This document shows positions 34,112-46,421 of a stretch of 64,000 bases of DNA, piece by piece (positions within the stretch are counted from its first letter, which is position 1; every line of letters begins with the position of its first letter). This DNA is from Eurosta solidaginis (Eukaryota > Arthropoda > Insecta > Diptera > Tephritidae), in assembly GCF_040869045.1 (NCBI RefSeq), contig NC_090324.1:56635346-56699345 (forward strand), in the 5' to 3' direction. The translations under genes and the position numbers were made by a program. The notes below the pieces were generated by a model. The model worked only from the letters and a program-made list of their open reading frames with translations, was not told the DNA's origin and ran no database searches.

Positions 34112-35099
34112 TAACACGATAACTTGAGTAAATTTTGAGGTATCTTGATGAAATTTGGTATGTAAGTTCCTGAGCACTCATCTCAGATCGCTATTTAAAA
34201 TGAACGATATCGGACTATAACCACGCCCACTTTTTCGATATCGAAAATTTCGAAAAACCGAAAAAGTGCGATAACTCATTACAAAAGACAGATAAAGCGA
34301 CGAAACTTGGTAGATGGGTTGACGTTATGACGCAGAATAGAAAATTAGTAAGATTTTGGACAATGGGCGTGGCCCCGCCCACTTTTACAAGAAGGTAATT
34401 TAAAAGTTTTGCAAGCTGTAATTTGGCAGTCGTTGAAGATATCATGATGAAATTTGGCAGAAACGTTACTACTATTACTCTATATGTGCTAAATAAAAAT
34501 TAGCAAAATTGTTGCTCCGCCCATTTTCATTTAGTATGTCTAGAATACTTTTATTGCCATAAGTCGAACAAAAATTTACCAATCCTTCTCAAATTTGGTA
34601 GGAGCATAGATTCTATGACGGTAACTGTTCTCTGTGAAAATGGGCGAAATTGGTGGAAGCCACGCCCAGTTTTTATACACAGTCCACCGTCTGTCCTTCC
34701 GCTCTGCCATTAACACAATAACTTGAGCAAAATCCGATATATCTTTACTAAACTTAGCCCACGTACTTACCTGAGCTCACTTTTTCTTGGTATAAAAAAT
34801 GGGCGAAATCTGACCATAACCACGCCCACTTTATCGATATCGAAAATTACGAAAAATGAAAAAAATGCCATAATTCTATACCAAATACGAAAAAAGGGAT
34901 GAAACATGGTAACTGGATTGGTTTGTTGACGCAAAATATAACTTTGGAAAAATCTTTGTAAAATGGGTGTGACACCTACCATATTAAGTAGAAGAAAATG
35001 AAAAAGTTCTACAAGGCGAAATCAACAGCCCTTGGAATCTTGGCAGGAATACTGTTAGTGGTATTGCATATATAAATAAATTAGCAGTACCCGACAGAT

Positions 35100-37640
35100 G
35101 ATTTTCTGGATCACCTGGTCCACATTTTGGTGGATATCACGAGAACGCCTTCACATATACATCTAAGGGCCACTCGCTTTTAAAACCCTCATTAATACCT
35201 TTAATTTGATATCCATATCGTACAAAAACATACCAGAGTCACCCCTGTCCCACCCTAATGGCGATATCTCGAAAAGGCGTCCACCTATAGAACTAATGCC
35301 CCCTCTCTCTTAAAATGCTAGTAACACCTTTCGTTTGATACCCATATCGTACAAACATTCTAGAGTAACCCCTGGCCCACCCTAATGGCGATATCTCGAA
35401 AAGGCGTCCACCTATAGACCTAGTGTCCACTCCCTCTTAAAATGCTCAGTAACACCTTTCGTTTGATACCCATATCGTACAAACATTCTAGAGTCACCCC
35501 TGGCCCACCCTAATGGCAATATCTCGAAAAGGCGTCCACCTATAGACCTAATGCCCACTCCCTCTTAAAATGCTCAGTAACAGCTTTCGTTTGATACCCA
35601 TATGGTACAAACATTCTAGAGTCACACCTGGCCCACCCTAATGGCGATATTTCGAAAAGGCGTCCACCTATAGAACTAAGGATTACTCCCTTTTAAAATA
35701 CTCATTACCACCTTTCATTTGATACCCATATCGTACAAACACATTCTAGAGTCACCCTGGCCCACCCTAATGGCGATATCTCGAAAAGGCGTCCACCTAT
35801 AGACCTAATGTCCACTCCCTCTTAAAATGCTCAGTAACACCTTTCGTTTGATACCCATATCGTACAAACATTCTAGAGTCACCCCTGGCCCACCCTAATG
35901 GCGATATCTCGAAAAGGCGTCCACCTATAGACCTAATGTACACTCCCTCTTAAAATGCTCAGTAACACCTTTCGTTTGATACCCATATCGTACAAACATT
36001 CTAGAGTCACCCCTGTCCCACCCTAATGGCGATATCTCGAAAAGGCGTCCACCTATAGACCTAATGCCCACTCCCTCTTAAAATGCTCAGTAACACCTTT
36101 CGTTTGATACCCATATCGTACAAACATTCTAGAGTCACACCTGGCCCACCCTAATGGCGATATCTCGAAAAGGCGTCCACCTATAGAACTAAGGATTACT
36201 CCCTTTTAAAATACTCATTACCACCTTTCATTTGATACCCATATCGTACAAACACATTCTAGAGTCACCCTGGCCCACCCTAATGGCGATATCTCGAAAA
36301 GGCGTCCACCTATAGACCTAATGCCCACTCCCTCTTAAAATGCTCAGTAACAACTTTCGTTTGATACCCATACCGTACAAACATTCTAGAGTCACCCTTG
36401 GTCCAGCTTTATGGCGACATCTCGAAAAGGCGTCCACCTATAGAACTAAGGATTACTCCCTTTTAAAATACTCATTACGACCTTTCATTTGATACCCATA
36501 TCGTACAAACACATTCTAGAGTCACCCTGGCCCACCCTAATGGCGATATCTCGAAAAGGCGTCCACCTATAGACCTAATGCCCACTCCCTCTTAAAATGC
36601 TCAGTAACACCTTTCGTTTGATACCCATATCGTACAAACATTCTAGAGTCACCCTTGGTCCACCTTTATGGCGATATCTCGAAAAGGCGTCCACCTATAG
36701 AACTAAGGATTACTCCCTTTTAAAATACTCCTTACCACCTTTCATTTGATACCCATATCATACAAACACATTCTAGAGTCACCCCTGGCCCACCCTAATG
36801 GCGATATCTCGAAAAGGCGTCCACCTATAGACCTAATGCCCACTCCCTCTTAAAATGCTCAGTAACACCTTTCGTTTGATACCCATATCGTACAAACATT
36901 CTAGAGTCACCCCTGGCCCACCCTAATGGCGATATCTCGAAAGGGCGTCCACCTATAGACCTAATGCCCACTCCCTCTTAAAATGCTCAGTAACACCTTT
37001 CGTTTGATGCACATATCGTACAAACACATTCTAGAGTCACCCCTGGCCCACCCTAATGACGATATCTCGAAAAGGCGTCCACCTATAGACCTCATGCCCA
37101 CTCCCTCTTAAAATGCTCAGTAACACCTTTCGTTTGATACCCATACCGTACAAACATTCTAGAGTCACCCCTGGCCCACCCTAATGGCGATATCTCGAAA
37201 AGGCGTCCACCTATAGACCTAATGCCCACTCCCTCTTAAAATGCTCAGTAAAACCTTTCATTTGATTCCCATATCGTACAAACACATTCTAGAGACACCC
37301 CTGGTCCACCTTTATGGCGATATCTCGAAACGGCGTCCACCTGTGGAACTAAGGATCACTCCTTTTCAAAATACTCATTAACAGCTTTCATTTGATACCC
37401 ATATCGTACAAACACATTATAGAATCACCCCTGGTCCACCTTAATGGGGACATCTCGAAAAGGCGTCCACCGATAGACCTAAGGCCCACTCCCTCTTAAA
37501 ATGCTTAGTAACACCTTTCATTTGATACCCATATCGTACAAACAAATTCTAGAGTCAGCCCTGGTCTACCTTTATGGCGATATCCCTAAATGGCGTTCAT
37601 CCATAGAACTATGGCCTATTCTCTCTTAAAATACTCTTTA
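35100..37640 (+). repeat. Tandem array, about 19 units of roughly 128 bp
   Basis: Each unit contains GGCGATATCTCGAAAAGGCG, CCACCTATAGA, CCTCTTAAAATGCTCAGTAA, CACCTTTCGTTTGATACCCA, a TATCGTACAAACATTCTAGA block and CCCCTGGCCCACC. Unit starts are seen by AAGGCGTCCACC near 35276, 35401, 35529, 35657, 35786 and so on to 37460. A variant unit with AAGGATTACTCCCTTTTAAA recurs every few units (35659, 36173, 36430, 36687), hinting at higher-order duplication of unit groups. Confidence 0.92.
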
Positions 37641-38215
37641 ATACCTTTCATTTGATACACATGTTATACAACCACATTCCAGGGTTACCCCAGATTGATT
37701 TTCCTTATTTTGTCTCCATAGCTCTCAACTGAGTATGTTATGTTCGGTTACACCCGAACGTAGCCTTCCTTACTTGTTTTTAACTTGCATTTACATTTTC
37801 CAATGTAAAATAATTCATTTGTTGATTGTACGAATGCTGTAAATTCCTGAACTTTTTTTCTGTGTTTAATGCTTTCGTGATATTTTTCAATTAAAACATT
37901 TTGTTTTCTTGGAATACTACGTCTATCAATTAGTTGAATATTCAATTTATTCCAAATTTCAAACAATTCATCAATTACATGAGGAGTTAAATTTTTATGC
38001 GAAAGCATTTTACTTTGGATTTTAGCATGATCACTTAAAAAAAAATAGAATCTTAAAATGTCACGATTCAGATTATTTAATTCACTTGATAAACCAAATC
38101 CAATAATATCGTGTTCAAGTCTTTGTGATAAAGTGGATTCAGATGGTGTAGAAGCATTTGATTCATATATTTCAAATTTAAATACAAAAAGCTGTAAAGA
38201 AAAAAAATTTACCAT

Positions 38216-39541
38216 AAGTTTGTTAAAAATGAGAATATAGTAGTTAAAAGTTCATTTTAGGCTAATTTCTCATAATTTAAGCCTGATGTCTCTACTAAAA
38301 TTCAAAAACAGAAGTAAATAAATAAATAAATAAATAACAGTCCAATATCAAATTTTTCCTATAATTCTATCAGAAGCTATGAAGATTTTTTGGCAAAATC
38401 CTATATTCATATGGCAAAATATCTATTTTGCAAAAGTGGGGGACTCGTAGTCGGACTTAGAACTATGGTGTCTTCAGCAATTTTTCTTAGAATCATCTGT
38501 AGATTACGCTTTTACTATACTCCTGATGAAAAAAATCCATCCATACAATTTGACCCGCTCTAGTATATATATATATAATATATATGTTTTGCAGTTTACA
38601 AAAATAATACAACTTTTGTGGAAAAAAGTTGCAATATTTTCCAAAAATTTTAATGAAAAGAAAAAACCGGCCTTCTCACCGATTCCTGTATTACACTGCC
38701 TCTTATGGTTTTGTTGTTGCCTGGTCGTTGATGTTGATGATGGTGCTGCAGCAGGCTAGCTGTTGGTGATGCCGCTTGGTCCCGTAAAGATGATTTTTTC
38801 AAAACAGGCACTTAGAATAAGTGCGCCCACAATTTTCAAAAATTGTGTTCTTTTTTTTTAATAAAAAATTTTTTTTTGGCAATTTTTTGTAATTATATAT
38901 ATTTGTAATTTTGTTTGTGTTTTGTTCAAGGACTGGAGCTCTTCACAAAATCGGAGTTGTGGATTCGAAAGCACAAAAACTGATGGTGCAAATTCAAATT
39001 CAATTTTTCAATTTTCGTGTAAATTTACAAAAAAAAAATAAATTATTTTTTTCTTTGTTTTTCTTTTTCAATACATAGCTATCTGTATATTCTGACCACA
39101 CCTCTCACTTTTATTTTATATTTTTTTTTTCGTAATCACTTCCCTATTTAGGGTGGATTTGATCTTCCAAAATTTTTACCTTTGGGAAGTTTTGTATAAA
39201 ATGTGTGTTTATGTATGCACACATCCACTTTAAATTTTTGTTTTATTTGTTTTTTGACGAACGAAAAAATTCGATTATAATTTTATTGTTTTAAGTTTCT
39301 AGGGTGGGCCATAGATGGCTGCGAAGGACCATAAATAATTGGCCTCTTTTCGCCACCCTCTTCACTAGTTATTTCTTTAATAACAAGATTTGGTTTTCTT
39401 TTTCAAACATTGTAAATGTTTCACTTGCTATTTATTAAATAGTTAGTTACCTTTAATTATAAAATATATTCACCGCACTTTTACAGCAACTTTAAAAATT
39501 CAACTACGCAAAATAAATGTATGCACAAGTATTTAAAATAA
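38216..39541. other. AT-rich stretch with no recognised gene
   Basis: It holds an AAAT microsatellite (38309-38337), an AT run (38563-38586) and long T/A runs. At 38550-38562 TTTGACCCGCTCTAG matches, apart from one base, the right terminus of the element at 47740-48809 (ATCGACCCGCTCTA), so a related terminus lies here, but I do not see its partner. The 77-residue frame at 38526-38759 has no familiar feature. Confidence 0.5.
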
Positions 39542-42440
39542 ATGTATAGAAATGGAGCGCGTCCGCTTTTGCCAGTTGATAGTACTAGACTGACTAGTTT
39601 GGTTGATGCCGATGGCCCTTCGTGTGTATTGGCACCTTCCAATTCGGCGCGCACAGCTGCGCGTAAGAATGGCGCACGCCGCCGTCTAATCTTGAATGTA
39701 GGCGGCTTAAACAAAGGTAACCGAATGGGAAACGAAGCGTGATTGAGGCAGTCCTTAAGGAGTAAACGAAAGTCTGAAATGGTTAGCCCATTGAATGCAG
39801 CATTGAACGGCTTGATACAAAGGCTATAAAAAGTATACGCACAGGGTGGTATAAAATCGGCTCTTATAAGTCTTACAGCAGATGAAACTATTCTAAAGGT
39901 GCAAAGAATATGAGTAGGATGGGTATCGTGCCGAATTAGAGAGTTGAAAGAAAAGATACGTTGATATAGTTGCTGGGACTATGGACATATAGCTCGGAAG
40001 TGCAAAGAGATTATATAGAGTCAAAGCATTGCAGAAAATACGGTCAGAAGGGCCATAAGCCCGCGAACTGCTCAAATTTACCGATATGTGCGGTATGTGG
40101 GAGACACAATCCGGTAGGCAGTTTTAGATGCCCACAACGGGGGCGAAGCAATCACATTGCCCAATGAGATTGCTACAACTCAACCTAAACCACTGCCAAG
40201 CCGCCCAATACCTCTTATCCCAAACAATGTTTGAAGGAGCATTTGATATGGCAGTACTTTCAGAACCGTACAGGAATACTCAGGAGCAAAGTTGGTTATC
40301 AGATTCAGCATGAAAGGCCCCAATTTGGATACCAGGGAAACTTCTCTCACAGAAAAAGATGTTACCGGCAATGGCTGGATTCACGGGGGCAAAAATCAAA
40401 GGAATATACGTATTTGGTGCATAGCAATGGACATGAATAGCACGAAGTTTGAGAACCTGAGTTTTGGGATGATCATAAGCACCTACTTATAATAGGTACA
40501 GACTTTTCTGCTTTTTGCGTTCCTGAGGCTAGAGCTTTTAAATGAACGGGGGAAATATACAATCGACACTGGCATCAAACGATCCATTATAAATCTCACA
40601 TTTAATAGTAGCGAAATTGCGAGGCGAGTAAAGTGGTCCATCAGTAAAGTCTACACATTCAGAGATCACAAAGTCATTAGCTTAGAGCTAGTGGAAACTT
40701 GCCCAAAAATTGCTTCCAATCAACTATAAAGTCTAAGATGGAAACAACGCCTTTTTGAACCACAACTATTTGATATTGTTTAGAATAATGCCACAATATG
40801 AAAGACACATGCAAAGGACCTGTCGGTTCAAATATCTAAATTATTAAGTACGGCGTGTGATGCTTCTATGCCAAGAAGTGGCGCCAAACGAAATCGGACT
40901 CTTGTATAGTGGAGGAACGATAAAATAGCGGAGGAGCGTAGAAAATGTCACCAAGCACGGCGAAGGGCACAGAGGGCACGCTCATCACCACGATTTGGTG
41001 AGCTACATAGTACCTATAAAGCCCAAAGGACGGCGCTAAAAAATGGCATAAAATATCAAGAAAGTGTGCTTCAAGGAACTAATGGAGATTGCCGACATTG
41101 ATCCATAGGGATTGGCTTACAGAACGGTGATGGCTAGAATTAAAGGGCAGAAATCAGAGCAGCCTGCATGCCCAATATTAATGAGAAGAATCGGCGAATT
41201 TTTTTTTCTGACCCAAGTTTACTGCCCGACCAGCCATCCTCATACAGGCCACTTTGTATGTTAGATTCGATAGGAAAGATTCTCGAGCGTATCATTAGTG
41301 AGCAACAGACTCTGAAAAGACCAGATGGCTTGTCAAATAGTCAGTTAAGATATCGAAAATAAGGATCCACCATATATGTAATGCAAACAGGGCTTAGTAT
41401 ATCCCGTAAAATCTTAACAGGAGCTCCAAATAAGAGGAAGCTGTATGCACTGATTACTTTGGATATTAGAATTGTTTTTAGTACCGCGAGCTGGATGGAG
41501 ATAATGACAGCACTACGAAACTTTGGCATACCTGCTCAGATTAATTGGTAGCTATTTAGAGACGCTCCTCTTTGATACAGATGAAGGACCAAGTATGCAC
41601 GACTTCACCGGCGGGGTCCCTAAGGGAACTGTTCTAGGGCCAACGCTATGGAATGCGATGTATGACGTGGTGCTACAAATCGATCTTCCCAGACGCACGC
41701 AAATTGTCGGCTATACAGATGATATTATCGTAAAAGCAGTGTTCAAGAAACTGGATCTGCTCCAAGCATTACGTATTGACGTCTTAGGAATCACAAAAGA
41801 ATGGTTGGTGAGCTTGTGGCTGGAAACGGCAATAAGAGAGAAGAGGTTTTGCTGACCTCACAGCGGACTGCGGATGAGCTAGTCCTAACCGTAGTAGATT
41901 GTGAAATAATGTCAAAGGCTTTCTTGAAATAATTAAGAGTAAACATTGACTCAAAACTAACTTTTAAGGAGCAATTCAGGGCGGCGGGAAAGAAGGTCTC
42001 TAAAATTCTTGGAGCTCTTTCGCGAATTATGTCCAACATCAGCGGCCCAAGCGAAGCTACTCGTCAGCTTTTATCCAACGTAAACAGCTCGATAATATTA
42101 TATGTAGCACTAGTATGGAATTGATTTAAAATGACCCACCAAAAAGAGGTACTAGAAGCCTACCGTATTACTGATATCCGAATAGCATGTGCTTATCGGA
42201 CGATGCCTGCCAACGCGATCCTTGTTTTTTTTCGAAAAGTCACAGTAGATCAACTGTCAAGTGAAAGGGCCGATCTACATGGGATTGGAATCGGCTGAAG
42301 ATGCCACGAAAAGCGCAAGGTCATGAACAATAGTTTGGTGGCAAGAAAGGTGGGAAGAATTGAGGAAATAGCGCTGGACGTTCTTCTTAGTTTGGAACTT
42401 GCCAGAACTTTTCCACATAAAACGATAGACTGACAAAAAT
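39542..42440 (+). pseudogene. R1-like non-LTR retrotransposon relic
   Basis: Two adjacent zinc knuckles, CRKYGQKGHKPANC and CAVCGRHNPVGSFRC (40027-40135), mark the end of ORF1. ORF2 starts MRLLQLNLNHCQAAQYLL (40162), with a VLSEPYRN endonuclease block. RT blocks are SSYRPLCMLDSIGKILERII (41240-41300), GGVPKGTVLGPTLWNAMYD and GYTDDI (41709 on), where the usual Ala of A-D-D is Thr. Stops and shifts occur every 100-200 bases. The wording fits the R1 clade. It has no RNase H and its ends are not visible. 39542-39960 may be its 5' part, since it is open for 66 residues, but I cannot confirm this. Confidence 0.65.
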
Positions 42441-42826
42441 AAAAAGCTAAAAAATGCTAAATAAAAAATGTTAAGGCTAAGAAAAAAGCTAAAAGTTAAC
42501 AGAATAAAAAATTTAAATTAAATTTTTACTCCAATTTCCTAAAAACTATAAAAATAATTAGCAGATGATATATGTGTTTTAATTTTAAAGAGATACATGA
42601 TAAATTAAACCCCACTATAGTCTATAAGTTTTCGTGATATGTTTGAGGTAAATGGTGTTTTATTTCCAAAATTAGAATGCCGATAGAACTATCTTCAATA
42701 AGGAAATCTACTTTTAAAGAACCCATGAAAGATGTAAACTCTACATTACACATTGTGAGAAATTCTTTTTCAAGTTTTTGGTATGTGTTTTACACCGCAT
42801 CCAAACAATATCTGGCAGATGAAGTT

Positions 42827-44353
42827 TGTGACGACCAAATAAATCCTCATTAATTTGGCCCACACAAAACGACCCCACAACATATTTGAAACGACATTAA
42901 CACAACAAGTGGCCACAAAAGGCTCTAGCAACACGATCAACCAACAAGTCTCAGCAACACAACGAGCGGTTGCAACATTTAACAGCAACACGGCCAACCA
43001 ACAAATCTCAGCAACACAACGAGCGCTCGCAACATTCAATATCAACACGGTGACCATGGTAACGCAACCATTTGAGCTAGCAACACCAAACACAACAGCC
43101 ATAAAAGGAGCGACACAGCAGCACAGCAGTCAGTCAGCACGGAGCTGTGGTCCTGACCAGAGCTACTAGCGAAGTATATCCCTATTGCAGTTTACCTTCT
43201 CTATGCAATAGGAATCCAATTCATAGGAGCGAGTCGTGGAATGGTGATTGCGGTTGACCTTCTCTACGCATCACCCCCAGAGACCAAAGGCCCCGCCACA
43301 GTAACGCGCAACCGCGACAGGTGACACCCGCTCACCTCCGTCAGTAGAAGTACGCCGGCAGAGGCCGCAACAGAGCGGCAACGCACGTAAACCAGCAGTC
43401 AGTCAGCACGGAGCTGTGGTCGTGACCAGAGCTACTAGCGAAGTATATCCCTATTGCAGTTGACCTTCTCTATGCAATAGGAATCCACTTCAAAGGCCCC
43501 GCCACAGTAACGCGCAACCGCGACAGGTGACACCAGCTCACCCCCGTCAGTAGAAGAACGCCGGCAGAGGCCGCAACAGAGCGGCAATGCACGTAAACCA
43601 GCGCTGAGCGCGGCAGAAAAGCCCAGCAGAGGTCCGCCGACGCACAACGTAACCAGGGTAAGCCAGTGCCAACCACGGCAGCAGAGGTACGCAGACAGAG
43701 GTCACGTCAACGCGTCGACGCATAGCGCAGCCAGGCTAAGCCAGCGCCAAGCGCAGCGGCAGAGCGCAACAGAGGTACACCGACAGAGTAATACATGTAG
43801 ACGCCGACGCAAGGCGTGGCAGAGAATCACCCAGCAACCAGCAATACAAATAGACGCCGACGCAAGGCGCAGCAGAGTAATACAAGTAAACGCCGACGTA
43901 AGGCGCGTCAAGGCACCGACGCCACATACTAACGGGATCCGTCTAACGGAACACGGCGACAGAGCATCGCCTCAGCAATACAAGTAGACGCCGACGTAAG
44001 GCGCGACAGAGCACCGCAGCAGAGAGAGAGACGCCGTCATAAGGCGCGTCAAGGCGCCGATGCCACATACTAACGGGACCCAGCTAACGGAATACGGCCG
44101 GACCGCTAAGGCCCGCCACCGCAATCAAGGATACCGCAAGATAATCCAAGTGAAACTGAAAATGAAGTATACAAACACGTTTTATTTTATATTATAGAAT
44201 TTAGAACCAACAAAGAGAGTGAAGTTTTTTTATATTAAATCGATTTGCAAGGTGCCCCTTTAATACAAATTTATTGTAAACGAACCCTGGGCACGGCGAG
44301 TATACCCCAGCAAATATCAAAGAAGCAACGGGGCACGAAAAAGCTTCGTTACA
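42827..44353. mobile_element. TG...CA block of 1527 bp, candidate long solo LTR
   Basis: It starts TGTGACGACC and ends TTCGTTACA; the ends are near-inverse (TGTGACGA and TGTAACGA). A 4-bp duplication AGTT flanks it (42823-42826, 44354-44357). Copy 2 of unit X lacks it at the matching place, which proves insertion. The interior is GC-rich and repetitive: a 270/195-bp direct repeat starts near 43124 and 43397 (CAGTCAGTCAGCACGGAGCT), and a shorter CGCCGACGYAAGGCG motif recurs at 43852-44045. No gene. Long minus-strand frames here come from the repeats. Confidence 0.6.
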
Positions 44354-44689
44354 AGTTTTGGAGGGAATATTTTCATGACACTTTCTGTACTGGCCGAACC
44401 ACTGCCAATGAGTGACCCCCGGTTAAATAAAGTTTTGGAATAGGTTATTAAGAATATGAATAAACGAATTTGAAGTCAGATGGTGACTTATTATAAGTTC
44501 AAGCAATTTTATATGTGATACATGTACTATGGTACAATAATCCTTATTCAACCTCGTTATTATAACAGCTAATGTAAGCCTGATTTTGGGAGAGCTATAT
44601 ATAAGCCTTATATAAAAGGTCCTAATACAGCAAGTAGTTTTTTTAATGAGGCCTTATGTAAGTAAGCCGTATTTTTTTTTGTTCCATAA

Positions 44690-45226
44690 CTTACCTACTT
44701 AATTGGCGCTTAACCGTCTAAACGGTTAATGCCGTCCAACAAGGTCCTTCCAACGCAGTGGGGGCCGCCCTCTACCTCTGCTTCCATAGGCGGGTTCCGA
44801 TAGAAACACTTTCTTGGCCGGAGCATCATCTTTCATTCGCATAACATGGCCTAGCCAGCGCAGCCCTGCGTTTTAATTCGCTGGACTATGTTTATGTCTG
44901 CATATAGCTCGTACAGCTCATCATTAAATCTTCTTCGGTACTCGCCATCGCCAACGCGTAGAGGTCCATAAATCTTTCGAAGAACTTTTCTCTCGAACAC
45001 TCCCAAAGCCGCTTCATCTGCTGTTGTCATGGTCCATGCTTCTGCCCCATATAGCAGCACAGGTACGATAAATGACTTGTAGAGTATGATTTTCGTTCGC
45101 CGAGAGAGGACTTTACTTTTGAATTGCCTACCTAGTCCAAAGTAGCATTTATTAGCAAGATTGATTCTTCTCTGTATTTCAGTGCTGATGTTGTTGCTAG
45201 TGTTGATGCAGGTTCCCAAATGTTGG
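44690..45226 (-). mobile_element. RTE-like element copy 1, 5' truncated and internally deleted
   Basis: The minus strand ends in a short AAGT-type tail and encodes the C-terminal part of an RTE polyprotein (AEAWTMTTADEAALGVFERK). A duplication TCCATAA lies at 44683-44689 and 45227-45233. It is about 95% like 46422-47030 but lacks an internal block of about 85 bp near its 3' end. It interrupts unit X copy 1. Confidence 0.75.
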
Positions 45227-45405
45227 TCCATAAGCCTTATAATAAAGTTGTTATATTCATCCTTATGGCTAATTATTGCTTACGTAAGTTTCACTTTATA
45301 TGAGCTCTGAGCCTTAAACACAGCGGTATCTTTCAAATAAATATTATGCCTGTTCACATAACTACAGAAAGACAAGGAGTTATCCCATTGTGGACGCGAT
45401 TTGCA

Positions 45406-46030
45406 AAGATTTTTACTCCTATTTTATAAAAAAAAAAAAAAATATATAGATGCTATCTGTGTTTTAATTCAAAATGAAATCTTGGTTGTTTTTTTTTTTT
45501 GCATAATAGGAATGCTTATAAAACTCGTTGCAATAAGTAAATCCCGTTTTTGTCCTTTCAAAGAACCCGCGAAGGATGTAAATTCACTGTCTTTAAACCA
45601 CATTTTTAAGTTTTTGGTAAATGTTATACACCGACTCCAAACGATATCTGGGAAATAATATCTGTCATATGAATATTAGAAGATAATATTTTCAAAACAC
45701 TTTTTGGGCTGGCCGAACCACTACCGAGGAGTGATCATGAAGATGCTTAAAAGAACTTTGAGTCAGATGGTGTCTTATTATTAGTCCAAGCAATTTTCTA
45801 TGTGCAATAAAATATATAGGTTATACTTTGGTATACTAATCCTTATAAGACCTCGTATATAAGCCATATAATCTATTTTTATTTATTGTATTATCTTATT
45901 GTAGCACATTATGTTAGCCTGACTACTTTGTGTGGGCTATAAGCCTTATATAAAAGGTCATAATGCAGCAAGTACGACCGTTTAATAAGGCCTTATGTAA
46001 GTAATAATAGGGAGTTATCCTATTCATGTA
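45406..46030 (-). repeat. Unknown duplicated unit X, copy 2 (uninterrupted)
   Basis: The minus strand carries PDIVWSRCITFTKNLK and DSEFTSFAGSLKGQKRDLLI (about 45640-45535), matching copy 1 in the same order. Further homology runs on both sides (CTGGCCGAACCACT at 45713, TCAGATGGTGTCTTATTA at 45765). I do not recognise the protein. It could be an exon of a tandem gene family or a diverged transposon. Confidence 0.5.
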
Positions 46031-46406
46031 AGTGCAATTTGCAACGGGTCGAGTCCGTCGTTTAGAGCAGCATATATGTATGTATCATTGCATAGCTCTT
46101 TTGTCTATATGCGGACCTAGAAAACCACTAAAATGCTTCTGAAATCAAAAATAAAATTTTGCTCGGATGCGGTTTCGAAGTAGATGAAACAGTCATAGAA
46201 TCGAGTGGCAAATATACGGAACAAAAATGATATTAGTGTAACGTGCATTTAGAATTAGTTCCACTTTCACTGCATTCAATTGTTCATTACATATTTACAC
46301 ACATGAAGGCCACACAAGTAGCAAAATATTAATAACCCAAATATCCAATTGCTAAGCCTGCACTTCTACATTGAATGCAGATATTTGTTTACATCGGTCA
46401 ATTAGT
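46031..46406. other. AT-rich interval without a gene
   Basis: Nothing recognised. It ends with the left copy of the 15-bp target duplication of RTE copy 2. Confidence 0.5.
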
Positions 46407-46421
46407 CACGCTGACTGATAC

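Larger units (their letters stand above)
33926..37776 (+). mobile_element. Helentron-associated element HINE-A2, complete
   Basis: The 3851-bp non-coding element begins ATACTCAGTTGAGCAGAGCT, and near its end carries the inverse AGCTCTCAACTGAGTA (37722-37737), a subterminal inverted pair. After the 5' part come a GTCC microsatellite, the same paragraphs as HINE-A1, a large 128-bp tandem array, and a 3' hairpin GTTCGG..CCGAAC (37742-37759) with CTTG at 37773-37776. It lies between T-runs (GTT on the left, TTTT on the right) with no duplication, which fits Helentron insertion. It interrupts the Cys-rich gene remnant. Confidence 0.82.
32878..38215 (-). pseudogene. Unrecognised Cys-rich gene remnant, split by HINE-A2
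   Basis: Read from 38215 down: a piece with LNIQLIDRRSIPRKQNVLIE and LFYIGKCKCKL (37780-38215), then after the 3.85-kb insertion ECICGLIPNHFKEFMMDQHN and FAMMCDRFGVSDRAASCLA (33511-33925). Next comes VGIFSDGEPANTGIENG followed by HWFICLLHFNELPFGHLF (33042-33497), then VTEKIREGVMAVTAES near 32900-32990 in another frame. The Cys pattern C.C...C.C spans the insertion, so the gene was one unit before it. Similar proteins are, to my memory, multicopy and unnamed in insects. The DG...C..LH order recalls the second half of hAT-like RNase H folds, which is only a guess. Frameshifts lie near 33500 and 33060. Confidence 0.55.
42520..45405 (-). repeat. Unknown duplicated unit X, copy 1 (interrupted twice)
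   Basis: Own sequence is about 42520-42826, 44358-44682 and 45234-45405. It is homologous to 45406-46030. On the minus strand both copies keep a coding-like trace: PDIVWMRCKTHTKNLK and EFTSFMGSLK here. Function is unknown. It is split by a TG...CA block and by RTE copy 1. The two units lie in direct tandem. Confidence 0.5.

Noticed and set aside
35100..37640. Regular repeats that could suggest a CRISPR array
   Set aside because: The 128-bp units are direct head-to-tail copies without unique spacers, and they lie inside a Helentron-like element in an insect genome.
38526..38759. 77-residue frame with a Cys-rich hydrophobic end
   Set aside because: No homology I recognise, no splice or promoter context, and low-complexity neighbours.
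43435..43927. Several Cys/Leu-rich minus-strand frames
   Set aside because: They arise from the GC-rich internal repeats of the 1.5-kb insertion. The composition follows the repeat and no conserved motif is present.
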